64,000 nt of DNA from an uncultured Bacteroides sp. (GTDB lineage: Bacteria > Bacteroidota > Bacteroidia > Bacteroidales > Bacteroidaceae). Location of the stretch: positions 1-64,000 of the forward strand of contig NZ_CASFWU010000015.1 in assembly GCF_949298305.1 (NCBI RefSeq). Direction: 5' to 3'. The number at the start of each line of letters is the position of its first letter. The first letter of the stretch is position 1. Positions 39,700-49,248 of this stretch are shown here, piece by piece. Position numbers and translations under genes: made by a program. The notes beneath the pieces were generated by a model. The model was not told where the DNA came from and did no database searches. It saw only the letters and a list, made by a program, of their open reading frames with translations.

Positions 39700-42600
39700 A
39701 TGTTCAAACTATTTATTCGACGCCCCATCCTTTCGGGTGTCATCTCCGTTATCTTCATCTGCCTGGGCCTGCTGTCCATCAGCACCCTGCCCATCACGCA
39801 GTTTCCTGACATTGTGCCGCCCTCGGTGACCGTCACCGCGCGCTACACGGGCGCCAGCGCCGACGTGATGTCCAAGACCGTGGCCACTCCCCTCGAGCGG
39901 GCCATCAACGGCGTGCCCGGCATGACCTACATGACCACCGTCTGCACCAACGACGGCATGTCGCTCACCACCGTCTACTTCAAGGTGGGCACCGACCCCG
40001 ACGTGGCTGCCGTGAACGTGCAGAACCGTGTCACCACCGTGCTCGACGAGCTGCCCGAAGAAGTCATCCGCGCGGGTGTGATTACGGAGAAGGAGGTGAA
40101 CAGCATGTTGATGTACCTCAACATCATGAGCACGGACAGTGCCCACACCGAGAAGTTTGTCTACAACTTTGCCGACATCAACATCCTGCGCGAACTGAAG
40201 CGCATTGACGGTGTGGGCTTTGTGGAAATCATGGGCAGCCGCGACTACGCCATGCGCGTGTGGCTCAACCCCAACCGCCTGGCCGCCTACAACATGTCGC
40301 CGCAGGACGTCACCGCCGCCATCCGCAGCCAGAACATCGAGGCCGCACCGGGCAAGACGGGCATCAGCTCCGACAAGCTGCCCCAGCAGCTGCAATACAC
40401 GCTGCAATACACGGGCAAGTTCAGCACGCCCGAAGAGTACGGCAACATCGTGCTCAAGGCCCTGCCCGACGGCTCCGTGCTCCGCCTGAAGGACGTGGCC
40501 ACCGTCGAGTTCGACTCGGAAGACTACAACATGGTGTCCATGACGGACGGCAAGCCGTCGGCCTCCATCATGATTAAGCAACGGCCCGGCTCCAATGCCC
40601 GCGAGGTCATCAAGAACATCAAGGAGAAAATGGAGGAAATCAAGGAGAGCAGCTTCCTGCCCGGCATGGAGTACAACATCTCCTACGACGTCTCCCGCTT
40701 TCTCGAGGCGTCCATCTCGTCGGTGCTGCGCACGCTTGTGGAGGCCTTCCTGCTGGTGTTCATCGTGGTCTACCTCTTCCTGCAGGACTTCCGCTCCACG
40801 CTGATTCCGGCCATTGCCGTTCCCGTATCGCTCGTCGGTACGTTCTTCTTCATGGAGCTCATGGGGTTCTCCATCAACATGCTGACGCTCTTCGCCCTGG
40901 TGCTGGCCATCGGCATCGTGGTGGACAACGCCATTGTGGTCGTGGAGGCTGTCCACGTGAAGATGCACCGCGAGAAGCTCTCGCCCTACAAGGCTTCCGT
41001 GGCGGCCATGAACGAGATTGGCGGCGCCATTGTGGCCATCACGCTGGTCATGTCGGCCGTGTTCATCCCCGCCGGCTTCATGTCGGGCACGGTGGGCATC
41101 TTCTACCAGCAGTTCTCGCTGACCCTGGCCGTGGCCATCGTCATTTCGGGCATCAACGCCCTCACCCTTTCTCCGGCCCTCTGCGCCATGCTGCTCAGGC
41201 CCGCCCACGGCAAGTCGGAGAAGCCCACGCTGCTGCGCCGCTTCTTCATTGTCTACAACAAGGGTTACGAGCGCTTCCGCAACCGCTACAAGCTGGGCCT
41301 GCTCAAGTACCTGGGCCGGCGCTCGTTCACCTACCTCACCCTGATTCTCTTCCTGCTGGGCACGTTGGGCATCAACCGGATATTGCCTTCGGGCTTCATC
41401 CCCAACGAAGACCAGGGCATGATTTACGTCAACGTGAACACGCCTCCGGGCGCCACGCTGGAGCGGAGCGAAGCCGCCCTGAACAAGGTGCAGGCCGCCC
41501 TGCTGCCCTTTGAGGAGATAGAGAGCGTGTCCACCCTGGCAGGCTACAGCCTGATGACCGAAACGGAAGGAGCCAGCTTCGGCATGGGTATGCTGAACCT
41601 GGTGCCGTGGGACGAGCGGCAGGAGAGCGCCGCCGAGCTGCTGGACATCTACAAGGACCGCACGTCGCACATCAAGGACGCCGAAATCCAGTTCTTCCTG
41701 CCTCCCACCGTCCCCGGTTTCGGAAACGCCAGCGGATTTGAACTCCGCCTGCAGGACAAGACGGCGGGCAGTTTTGAGGAACTGGCTGCCGTGGCCGACG
41801 ACCTGGTGCAGCGGCTGAACGCCGACAAGCGCCTTCGCGGAGTCTCGTCGGGTTTCAATCCCAACTTCCCGCAGTACCTGCTGAAGGTGGACCTGGACAA
41901 GGCGGCCAAGCTGGGCGTGGACGTCAACGAGTCGATGGAGACGCTGCAGTCCTACATCGGCAGCTTCTACTCGTCCAACTTCATCCGCTTCGGACAAATG
42001 TACAAGGTGATGCTCCAGTCGTCGCCCGAGTACCGCACCAATCCCGAAGCCGTCTACGCGCTCTTTGCCAAGAACAAGGAGGGCAACATGGTGCCATACT
42101 CCAACTTCCTGACCATGGAGCGCATCTTCGGTCCCAACCAGATAACGCGCTACAACATGTTCACCTCGGCCCTCATCAGCGGCGAGGCGGCCGCGGGCGT
42201 CAGCTCGGGCGAAGTCATCCGCACGGTGGAAGAGATAGCCCGCGAGGTGCTGCCGCGCGGCTATGACATCGAGTGGTCGGGCGTCTCGCGCGAGGAGAAG
42301 GAGTCGGGCGGACAGACCCTGGCCATCTTCGCCGTCAGCCTGCTGTTTGTCTATCTGCTGCTGGCCGCGCAATACGAGAGCCTGCTGCTGCCGTTCCCCG
42401 TCATCCTCTCGCTGCCCGCGGGCGTATTCGGTTCCTACCTGCTGCTCTGGCTCACGGGGATGGAGAACAACATCTACGCGCAGGTGGCGCTGGTGATGCT
42501 CATCGGCCTGCTGGGCAAGAACGCCATCCTCATTATCGAGATGGCCAACCAGTACCGCAAGCAGGGCATGAGCATACAGGAAGCTGCCCTGAAGGGAGCC

Positions 42601-42840
42601 GGCAGCCGCCTGCGCCCCATCCTGATGACCAGTTTCGCCTTTGTCTGCGGCCTCATCCCGCTGATGATAGCCACCGGAGCCGGAGCCCTGGGCAACCGCT
42701 CCATCGGCACGGCCGCCACGGGCGGAATGCTCATCGGGACGCTGGTGGGCATCTTCCTCGTACCGGGCCTCTATGTCGTTTTTGAAACTTTGGCTACCCG
42801 CCTCAAACGTAATAAAAGCAATCTTGAATATGAAGACTAA
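39700..42840 (+). CDS. RND multidrug efflux transporter, HAE1 family (AcrB/BmeB type)
   Basis: The 1046 aa product has the normal AcrB length and 12-helix layout: one helix at about 10-30, porter loop, helices 330-500, second porter loop 560-860, helices 865-1030. Proton-relay aspartates appear in GIVVDNAIVVVEAVH near residue 407. It begins MFKLFIRRPILSGVISV. The family exports hydrophobic drugs, bile salts and detergents in exchange for protons; the substrate is not predictable here. Its stop overlaps the next gene by 11 bases. Confidence 0.95.
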   Translation: MFKLFIRRPILSGVISVIFICLGLLSISTLPITQFPDIVPPSVTVTARYTGASADVMSKTVATPLERAINGVPGMTYMTTVCTNDGMSLTTVYFKVGTDPDVAAVNVQNRVTTVLDELPEEVIRAGVITEKEVNSMLMYLNIMSTDSAHTEKFVYNFADINILRELKRIDGVGFVEIMGSRDYAMRVWLNPNRLAAYNMSPQDVTAAIRSQNIEAAPGKTGISSDKLPQQLQYTLQYTGKFSTPEEYGNIVLKALPDGSVLRLKDVATVEFDSEDYNMVSMTDGKPSASIMIKQRPGSNAREVIKNIKEKMEEIKESSFLPGMEYNISYDVSRFLEASISSVLRTLVEAFLLVFIVVYLFLQDFRSTLIPAIAVPVSLVGTFFFMELMGFSINMLTLFALVLAIGIVVDNAIVVVEAVHVKMHREKLSPYKASVAAMNEIGGAIVAITLVMSAVFIPAGFMSGTVGIFYQQFSLTLAVAIVISGINALTLSPALCAMLLRPAHGKSEKPTLLRRFFIVYNKGYERFRNRYKLGLLKYLGRRSFTYLTLILFLLGTLGINRILPSGFIPNEDQGMIYVNVNTPPGATLERSEAALNKVQAALLPFEEIESVSTLAGYSLMTETEGASFGMGMLNLVPWDERQESAAELLDIYKDRTSHIKDAEIQFFLPPTVPGFGNASGFELRLQDKTAGSFEELAAVADDLVQRLNADKRLRGVSSGFNPNFPQYLLKVDLDKAAKLGVDVNESMETLQSYIGSFYSSNFIRFGQMYKVMLQSSPEYRTNPEAVYALFAKNKEGNMVPYSNFLTMERIFGPNQITRYNMFTSALISGEAAAGVSSGEVIRTVEEIAREVLPRGYDIEWSGVSREEKESGGQTLAIFAVSLLFVYLLLAAQYESLLLPFPVILSLPAGVFGSYLLLWLTGMENNIYAQVALVMLIGLLGKNAILIIEMANQYRKQGMSIQEAALKGAGSRLRPILMTSFAFVCGLIPLMIATGAGALGNRSIGTAATGGMLIGTLVGIFLVPGLYVVFETLATRLKRNKSNLEYED

Positions 42841-44269
42841 ACTCTATATCCTGATATTGGCCGGAGTCCTTGCCGTCGGCGCAGGCGGCTGCAAGGCTCC
42901 CGCACTGGCTCCCGACGAACAAATCATCCTGCCCCAGGCCTATCTGCACGGCGGGGCGGACTCCGCACACATCGGCGGACTGCCCTGGAAGCAGTTCTTC
43001 CCCGACCCCATCCTGCAGGGCTACATACAGACTGCCCTGGAAAACAACCACTCCTTCCGCCAGAGCATGGAGCGGGTGGCCATGGCCCGCACACAGGTAC
43101 GAATGAAGAAAGGCGCCCTGTTTCCCGAACTGACCATCGGTGCACAGGCGGGCGTGCAGAAGTTCGGCGAATACACCATGGACGGGGTGGGCAACAGCAC
43201 CACCAATACGCCCGACCTGGCAAAGGAGAAACACATCCCCGACCCGTACAGGGACTTCAACCTGGGCATCGGCTTCCAATGGGAGGCCGACATCTGGGGG
43301 AAGCTGAACCAGAAGCGGCGGGGAGCCGCGGCCCGGTGGATGGCCTCGAAGGAGGCGGCACGGCTGGCACAGACCACCCTCATCTCCGAAGTGGCCGCGC
43401 AATACTTTGAACTGGTGGGGCTGGACAAGCAGCTGGCCACCCTGAAAAGGGCGATAACGGACACACAGGCCTCCTACGAACTGACCTACCAGCTGAAGCA
43501 GGAAGGAGAAATCACCCAACTGGCCGTCGACCAGTTCAAGAGCCGCCTGCTCAGGCTGGAAGGGATGTTGGTGGAAACCGAACAGCGGATAGGAGAGAAG
43601 GAGCGAAGCCTGGCTACGCTGATGGGGGTGTTCCCCTTTGCCGTCGACCGGATTACGTTTGAAGAGATGAACTGCCTGAACTTCCCCATTGAGGCGGGCG
43701 TACCCTCGCAACTGCTGCAACTCAGGCCCGACGTGCGGGCTGCCGAGCTGGAACTGATTGCCTCCAAAGCCGACCTCTCGGCGGCGCGCAGGGCCTTCTT
43801 CCCCTCCTTGCAGATTGGGGGAAGCGCGGGCTTCAACGCTTTCGACATCAGCCGGTGGTTCACCTCGCCCGCCTCGCTGGTCTACAGCCTGGGGGCAGGG
43901 CTTACGGCTCCCCTTTTCAAGCAATACGAAATCAGGGGCTTATGGGAGAACGCCCGTGCCGGCCAGCGCATCGCCCTGGAGGGTTATCACGAGACGGTGC
44001 TGAAGGCCTACGAAGAGGTGACCAACCTGATTGTGTCCAGCGAGCGGATTCACAAGCGGAAAGAACTGAAACGGGAGGAAAGCGAGGTACACCACCGCTC
44101 GATAGACCACGCCAACGAACTGTTCAAGCTGAGTTTTGTGGGCTATCTGGAAGTGCTCTCGGCAGACGAGCGCTACCTGGACTGCGAACTGGAGTACGCC
44201 GCTCTCAGTGCCCAGTGCTGTATCACCAAAGCGTTGTTATATCGTGCTTTAGGAGGGGGAAGTTTATAG
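42830..44269 (+). CDS. Outer-membrane efflux lipoprotein (OprM/NodT family)
   Basis: The 479 aa product starts MKTKLYILILAGVLAVGAGG with a lipobox cysteine at position 21. Two outer-membrane factor repeats follow (about 60-260 and 270-479) with the usual coiled-coil helices (QFKSRLLRLEGMLVETEQRI) and LLQLRPDVRAAELELIASK. It completes the tripartite pump with the two preceding genes; the start overlaps the end of the pump gene. Confidence 0.93.
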   Translation: MKTKLYILILAGVLAVGAGGCKAPALAPDEQIILPQAYLHGGADSAHIGGLPWKQFFPDPILQGYIQTALENNHSFRQSMERVAMARTQVRMKKGALFPELTIGAQAGVQKFGEYTMDGVGNSTTNTPDLAKEKHIPDPYRDFNLGIGFQWEADIWGKLNQKRRGAAARWMASKEAARLAQTTLISEVAAQYFELVGLDKQLATLKRAITDTQASYELTYQLKQEGEITQLAVDQFKSRLLRLEGMLVETEQRIGEKERSLATLMGVFPFAVDRITFEEMNCLNFPIEAGVPSQLLQLRPDVRAAELELIASKADLSAARRAFFPSLQIGGSAGFNAFDISRWFTSPASLVYSLGAGLTAPLFKQYEIRGLWENARAGQRIALEGYHETVLKAYEEVTNLIVSSERIHKRKELKREESEVHHRSIDHANELFKLSFVGYLEVLSADERYLDCELEYAALSAQCCITKALLYRALGGGSL

Positions 44270-44302
44270 CTCCCCACTTCTGTGCAGACTTGCGGATACA
44301 GA

Positions 44303-44334
44303 GAAGGGGACTTGCCTCCAGGCAAGTCCCCTTC
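44303..44334. terminator. Shared hairpin between converging pump operon and glucokinase gene
   Basis: GAAGGGGACTTGCC and GGCAAGTCCCCTTC form a perfect 14-bp stem with a four-base loop. There is no T run on either side, but the position between two converging genes suggests a two-way transcription stop. Confidence 0.6.
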
Positions 44335-44355
44335 GTGTGAAACCGGAGAAACCTG

Positions 44356-45336
44356 TTATTTGATGTCTTTCAATTCCCAGCCCAAGGCACTTGCGCCAAG
44401 CACGGCGGCGTCGGAGTCCTTCAGTTCGGAAATCAGCAGTTTGGTCTTTCCTTTGTAAATGTTCAGCACATTCTCGTCAAGAGCTTTCTGGATGGGCTTG
44501 ATGATGTAGTCGCCCGACTTGGCCAGACCGCCGAAGAGCACGATGGCTTCGGGGCTGGAGAAGGCGACGAAGTCGGCCAGTGCCTCGCCCAGCAGGGTTC
44601 CAGTGAAGTCGAAGATGTCCTTGGCCAGCTGGTCGCCCTTCACGGCTGCGTCATATACGTCCTTGGAAGTGATGTTCTCCGCCGGGATGGAACGCAGCAA
44701 GCTGGGCTCAGTGCGTGCGGCCAGGAATTCGCGTGCCGTGCGTGCCACACCCGTAGCCGAGCAGTAAGTCTCCAGACAGCCGTGGCGTCCGCATCCGCAG
44801 AGGCGTCCGTTCTCGCGGCGGATGATGGTATGTCCCAATTCGCCTGCGAAGCCGTCATGTCCATACACCATTTGTCCGTTCACCACGATACCGCTGCCCA
44901 CGCCTGTGCCCAGGGTAATCATAATGAAATCCTTCATGCCTCGGGCGGCTCCGTAGGTCATTTCGCCGATGGCGGCCGCGTTGGCGTCGTTGGTCAGGGC
45001 TGTGGGGATGCCCAGTCTTTCTTCAAACATGGCAGCCAAAGGAATGACTCCACGCCAGGGCAGGTTGGGGGCGAACTCGATGGTGCCGCTGTAATAGTTT
45101 CCGTTAGGCGCGCCGATGCCGATGCCCTTAATCTTCTCCACACCGCCGTTGGCAATAATCAGAGGAAGCAGATTCTTGCAAACTTCGTCCACGTATTCAT
45201 CGGCCTTTTCATAGGCTCCCGTCTTGATTGCACCGCTTGCAATAATAGTTCCTCGTGCGTCCACGATACCGAATACGGTATTGGTACCACCAATGTCAAT
45301 GCCCACTACATAGGGGCGCTCCATGTTTGAATTCAT
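44356..45336 (-). CDS. ROK-family glucokinase
   Basis: The 326 aa product phosphorylates glucose with ATP. It begins with VGIDIGGTNTVFGIVD (ATP loop), and has ITLGTGVGSGIVV, the substrate/zinc region GHDGFAGELGHTIIRRENG and the ROK zinc motif CGCGRHGCLE. Length is normal. A repressor helix-turn-helix is absent, so it is an enzyme and not a NagC/XylR regulator. ROK kinases can prefer other hexoses, but the glucokinase annotation is usual for this Bacteroides protein. Confidence 0.88.
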   Translation of the reverse strand: MNSNMERPYVVGIDIGGTNTVFGIVDARGTIIASGAIKTGAYEKADEYVDEVCKNLLPLIIANGGVEKIKGIGIGAPNGNYYSGTIEFAPNLPWRGVIPLAAMFEERLGIPTALTNDANAAAIGEMTYGAARGMKDFIMITLGTGVGSGIVVNGQMVYGHDGFAGELGHTIIRRENGRLCGCGRHGCLETYCSATGVARTAREFLAARTEPSLLRSIPAENITSKDVYDAAVKGDQLAKDIFDFTGTLLGEALADFVAFSSPEAIVLFGGLAKSGDYIIKPIQKALDENVLNIYKGKTKLLISELKDSDAAVLGASALGWELKDIK

Positions 45337-45510
45337 AATATTTTCGTTTATAGGGTTAGTGACTCAATGATTCTGCTTACAAAAATCACAAAGAAAAATG
45401 ACAATGCAAAATCTTTTCTTGAAAAAGTTCGCACAGTTTGCAACTTTTCGTAACCTTTGCACGTCTAATGACAAAACAAATCGTAATATACTGAAAAAAC
45501 TGAGACAGTC

Positions 45511-46227
45511 GTGATACAGCTAAAAGACATCAACAAGACATACAACAACGGCGCGCCGCTCCATGTGCTCAAGGGCATCAATCTGGACATTGCCAAGGGG
45601 GAATTCGTCTCCATCATGGGGGCCTCGGGCTCGGGCAAATCCACCTTACTTAATATATTAGGTATATTGGACAACTACGACACGGGCGAATACTATCTGA
45701 ACGGCACCCTCATCAAGAACCTGAGCGAGACGCGCGCCGCCGAGTACCGCAACCGCATGATTGGTTTCATCTTCCAGTCGTTCAACCTCATCTCGTTCAA
45801 GGACGCGGTGGAGAACGTGGCCCTGCCTCTCTTCTACCAGGGTGTGAGCCGCAAGAAACGCAACTCCCTGGCGCTGGAGTATCTGGACCGCCTGGGCCTG
45901 AAGGACTGGGCGCACCACATGCCCAACGAGATGTCCGGCGGACAGAAGCAGCGCGTGGCCATCGCCCGCGCCCTCATCACCCGTCCGCAAATCATCCTGG
46001 CCGACGAGCCCACGGGCGCGCTGGACAGCAAGACCTCGGTCGAAGTGATGCAGATTCTGAAGGACCTCCACCAGACGGGCATGACCATCGTCGTCGTGAC
46101 CCACGAAAGCGGCGTGGCCAACCAGACGGACAAGATTATCCACATCAAGGACGGCGTGATAGGCACCATCGAAGAGAACCTGAACCACGACGCTTCACCC
46201 TTCGGCAGGGACGGGTTCATGAAATGA
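45511..46227 (+). CDS. ABC transporter ATP-binding protein (MacB/LolD type)
   Basis: The 238 aa product starts with GTG (MIQLKDINKTYNNGAPLHVL). It has Walker A GASGSGKSTLL, signature MSGGQKQRVAIARAL, Walker B ILADEPTGALDS and the switch histidine in VVVTHE. It energises the two FtsX-type permeases encoded downstream, as a split version of MacB. An AACCTTTG box at 45452-45459 is a near match to a promoter. The downstream gap of 205 bases contains a repeat unit. Confidence 0.93.
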   Translation: MIQLKDINKTYNNGAPLHVLKGINLDIAKGEFVSIMGASGSGKSTLLNILGILDNYDTGEYYLNGTLIKNLSETRAAEYRNRMIGFIFQSFNLISFKDAVENVALPLFYQGVSRKKRNSLALEYLDRLGLKDWAHHMPNEMSGGQKQRVAIARALITRPQIILADEPTGALDSKTSVEVMQILKDLHQTGMTIVVVTHESGVANQTDKIIHIKDGVIGTIEENLNHDASPFGRDGFMK

Positions 46228-46432
46228 TTTTTATCAGAAGGAGTTAAAGGGAGTTTGGTGGAAGTTACCACTTCGCTCTGTTTGGGAAGTTGAAAGCCCA
46301 TAGCATTACTCTTGATGAAACGGCCTATTGGCACCAAGTATCAGAAATCAAGTATCGGCCTTTAACTCCATAGCCCGCCAAAGCGGGCGATAACTCCCTC
46401 TAACTTCCTCTAACTTCTAAATAAAGACAATT
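46228..46432 (+). repeat. Repeat unit inside the MacAB-like operon, gap 1
   Basis: The left end (GAAGGAGTTAAAGGGAGTT) partly matches, in inverted form, the right end (AACTCCCTCTAACTTCCTC, itself a tandem of CTAACTTCCT). A GCCCGC caaa GCGGGC hairpin lies near the right end. No gene is seen. It resembles the dispersed palindromic units in the other two gaps of this operon. Confidence 0.55.
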
Positions 46433-47692
46433 ATGATTGACCTTTGGCAAGAAATATACGGCACCCTGAAGCGCAACAAGCTGCGCACCTTCCTGACGGG
46501 GTTTGCCGTGGCATGGGGCATCTTCATGCTCATTGTGCTCCTTGGGGCGGGCAACGGCCTCATCCACGCTTTTGAGCAGAACTCGTCCGAACGGGCGCTC
46601 AACTCCATCCGCATTTTCCCCGGCTGGACAACCCTTTCGTACGACGGTCTGAAGGAAGGACGGCGCATCGAACTGGACAACCGCGACCTGGCGGACACCG
46701 AAAAACAGTTCCCCGAGAACGTGACCAGCGTTGGCGCCACTGTCCGCCAAAGCGGGCTCAACATCAGTTTCGGTAAGGAGTACGTCAACCTCTCCCTGCT
46801 GGGCGTACATCCCAATTATACTGAAATTGAGCCGGTGAAGACAGCCGAAGGACGCTTCATCAACGACATAGACCTGAAGGAGCGGCGCAAGGTCATCGTC
46901 CTCCATAAGAAGTCGGCGGACATTCTCTTCGGCAAAACCCATACACAGCCCATCGGGCAGTTTGTCAACGCCGGCGGAGTGGCCTATCAGGTAGTGGGCC
47001 TCTACAACGACCAGGGCAACAGCGAGCCGAGCGAGGCCTACATCCCTTTCAGTACCCTGCAAACCATCTACAACAAAGGCGACAAGCTGAACAACATCCT
47101 CTTCACCACCGAAGGGCTGACCTCGATAGAGAGCAACGAGGCTTTCGAGAAAGACTACCGCCGCGTCCTCGGCGCCAACCACCGCTTCTCGCCGGACGAC
47201 ACCAGCGCCATTTGGATATGGAACCGCTTCACCGACTATCTGCGCTCCATGAACGCCATGGGCATCCTGCGTACAGCCATCTGGGTCATCGGCATCTTTA
47301 CGCTGCTGAGCGGCATCGTGGGCGTGTCCAACATCATGCTCATCACCGTGCGTGAGCGGACCCACGAATTCGGTATCCGCAAGGCACTGGGAGCCAAACC
47401 GGCCTCCATCCTCTGGCTCATCATTGTGGAGAGCGTCACCATCACCACCCTGTTCGGTTATATCGGCATGGTGGCGGGCATCGGCGTGACGGAGTGGATG
47501 GACAGCACTTTCGGAAGCCAGACGATGGATGCGGGCATGTTTCAGGCCAAGATGTTCAGCGACCCGACGGTCGACCTGCGCATCGCCATACAAGCCACGC
47601 TCACCCTGGTCGTGGCGGGCACGCTGGCCGGATTCTTCCCCGCCCGCAAGGCTACGAAGATAAAGCCGATTGAGGCGCTGAGGGCGGACTAA
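46433..47692 (+). CDS. ABC transporter permease, MacB/FtsX type (first of two)
   Basis: The 419 aa product has the four-helix MacB topology: one helix at about 20-40 (FLTGFAVAWGIFMLIVLLG), a large periplasmic domain (45-280), and three helices near the C-terminus, with the conserved IVGVSNIMLITVRERTHEFG and RKALGAKPASIL. It ends PARKATKIKPIEALRAD, the usual FtsX tail. It pairs with the second permease and the ATPase. Exported substrate unknown. Confidence 0.92.
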   Translation: MIDLWQEIYGTLKRNKLRTFLTGFAVAWGIFMLIVLLGAGNGLIHAFEQNSSERALNSIRIFPGWTTLSYDGLKEGRRIELDNRDLADTEKQFPENVTSVGATVRQSGLNISFGKEYVNLSLLGVHPNYTEIEPVKTAEGRFINDIDLKERRKVIVLHKKSADILFGKTHTQPIGQFVNAGGVAYQVVGLYNDQGNSEPSEAYIPFSTLQTIYNKGDKLNNILFTTEGLTSIESNEAFEKDYRRVLGANHRFSPDDTSAIWIWNRFTDYLRSMNAMGILRTAIWVIGIFTLLSGIVGVSNIMLITVRERTHEFGIRKALGAKPASILWLIIVESVTITTLFGYIGMVAGIGVTEWMDSTFGSQTMDAGMFQAKMFSDPTVDLRIAIQATLTLVVAGTLAGFFPARKATKIKPIEALRAD

Positions 47693-47695
47693 ATA

Positions 47696-47853
47696 AAGCC
47701 TCACCCCCCGGCCCCTCTCCCGAGGAGAGGGGAGAAAGGATATGGAATTTAAGAATAGAGATTAATAGATAATATGGTATAATACATTCAATCATCATAA
47801 AGTATCATCCCCTGCTCCCCTCTCCCCGGGAGAGGGGCCGGGGGTGAGGCTTT
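47696..47853 (+). repeat. 158-bp unit with 27-bp inverted ends, gap 2 of the MacAB-like operon
   Basis: The left arm (47696-47723, AAAGCCTCACCCCCCGGCCC..) and right arm (47827-47853) are complementary apart from one base. Each arm also carries a small internal hairpin (CCCCTCTCC/GGAGAGGGG). The centre is AT-rich and encodes nothing. The form is that of a miniature inverted-repeat element. It separates the two permease genes. Confidence 0.75.
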
Positions 47854-47862
47854 TCATTCATT

Positions 47863-49104
47863 ATGAGAATAGACAAAGACACCTGCGAGGAAATCCTCGT
47901 CACCATCACCCGCAACAAGACGCGGAGCCTGCTCACGGCCTTCGGCGTATTCTGGGGCATCTTCATGCTCGTTGCCCTCATGGGAGGCGGACAAGGCATG
48001 GAACAGGAACTGCGGAAACAGTTCGAGGGGTTTGCCACCAATTCGGGGTTCATCTTCGCCCAGCCGACGGGCGAGGCTTACAAAGGCTTCCGCAAAGGGC
48101 GCAGCTGGGACCTGGAAATGGCCGACGTGGAGCGGATAGGCAAGCTGGAGAAGATAGACATTGCCACTCCCTCCGTGGCCAAATGGGGCAAGACTGCCAT
48201 CTACGAAGGCAACAAATACGATTGCAGCGTCAAGGGACTCTACCCCGACTACGAACAGATAGAACATCAGGAGATGGCCTACGGACGCTTCATCAACGAC
48301 GTGGATATCCGAGAAGCGCGCAAGGTGTGCGTCATCGGCAAGCGCGTCTACGAAAGTCTCTTCCCCAAGGGAGGTGATCCCTGCGGCAAGTACGTGCAGG
48401 TGGACAGCATCTACTACCGCGTGGTGGGCATGTGCTCGTCCGAAGGCAACGTCAACATACAGGGACAGGCTTCCGAAGCCGTCACCCTGCCCTACACCAC
48501 CATGCAGAAGATGTACAACCTGGGCAATACCGTCGAACTGGTGTGCTTCACCATGAAGCCCGGCGTCAAGGTGGCCGACGTGGAGGACGAACTGCAACAG
48601 ACCGTCAAGGCTGCCCACTACATATCGCCCGATGACAAACAGGCAGTGATGATGCTCAACGTGGAAGCCATGTTCTCCATGATGGACGCCCTGATGACGG
48701 GCGTGCACATCCTCATCTGGATGGTGGGACTGGGTACGCTCTTTGCCGGAGCCATCGGCGTATCGAACATCATGATGGTGACCGTACGCGAGCGTACCAC
48801 CGAGATCGGCATCCGCCGCGCCATCGGAGCCCGTCCACGCGACATTCTCCAGCAGATACTTTCGGAGAGCATGGTGCTGACTACCGTGGCGGGCATGGCG
48901 GGCATCTCGCTGGCCGTGCTGGTGCTCCAGGTGCTCGAAGCCGCCGCCAATCCGCAGGGCGTCGTCGAGACACACTATCAGGTCAGCTTCGGCATGGCCG
49001 TGGGAACCTGCGTGCTGCTCATCGCCCTCGGTGTGCTGGCAGGCCTCGCGCCAGCCTATCGCGCCATGGCCATCAAGCCCATCGAGGCGATACGTGACGA
49101 ATGA
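47863..49104 (+). CDS. ABC transporter permease, MacB/FtsX type (second of two)
   Basis: The 413 aa product is a paralogue of the preceding permease with the same plan: helix about 22-42 (LLTAFGVFWGIFMLVALMGG), periplasmic domain, then IGVSNIMMVTVRERTTEIG and RRAIGARPRDIL, and the tail PAYRAMAIKPIEAIRDE. The two permeases probably form a heterodimer with the shared ATPase. The gene begins nine bases after the inverted-repeat unit. Confidence 0.92.
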   Translation: MRIDKDTCEEILVTITRNKTRSLLTAFGVFWGIFMLVALMGGGQGMEQELRKQFEGFATNSGFIFAQPTGEAYKGFRKGRSWDLEMADVERIGKLEKIDIATPSVAKWGKTAIYEGNKYDCSVKGLYPDYEQIEHQEMAYGRFINDVDIREARKVCVIGKRVYESLFPKGGDPCGKYVQVDSIYYRVVGMCSSEGNVNIQGQASEAVTLPYTTMQKMYNLGNTVELVCFTMKPGVKVADVEDELQQTVKAAHYISPDDKQAVMMLNVEAMFSMMDALMTGVHILIWMVGLGTLFAGAIGVSNIMMVTVRERTTEIGIRRAIGARPRDILQQILSESMVLTTVAGMAGISLAVLVLQVLEAAANPQGVVETHYQVSFGMAVGTCVLLIALGVLAGLAPAYRAMAIKPIEAIRDE

Positions 49105-49106
49105 AC

Positions 49107-49198
49107 ATTCCAACGCCTTTGGAATGCCTATTCCAATGCCTTTGGAATGGCTATTCGAAAGCCTATCGAATGACTATTCGAAAGCCAATGGAATGAAG
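49107..49198 (+). repeat. 23-bp tandem array with dyad units, gap 3 of the MacAB-like operon
   Basis: Units start at 49107, 49130, 49153 and 49176, exactly 23 bp apart. The first two are ATTCCAA/TGCC TTTGGAAT and can form small hairpins; the last two begin ATTCGAAAGCC. In the third unit both arms have changed together (ATTCGA..TCGAAT), keeping the dyad. The array starts three bases after the stop codon of the second permease. Confidence 0.85.
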
Positions 49199-49248
49199 CT
49201 TCCATCACTGAACGTAGAAGAAATATAAACTATCAACAAGCATTCAAT

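Noticed and set aside
39709..42372. 887-codon frame opposite the RND pump gene
   Set aside because: It is the antisense shadow of a fully conserved pump gene, rich in His, Gly and Arg as expected from reversed GC-rich codons.
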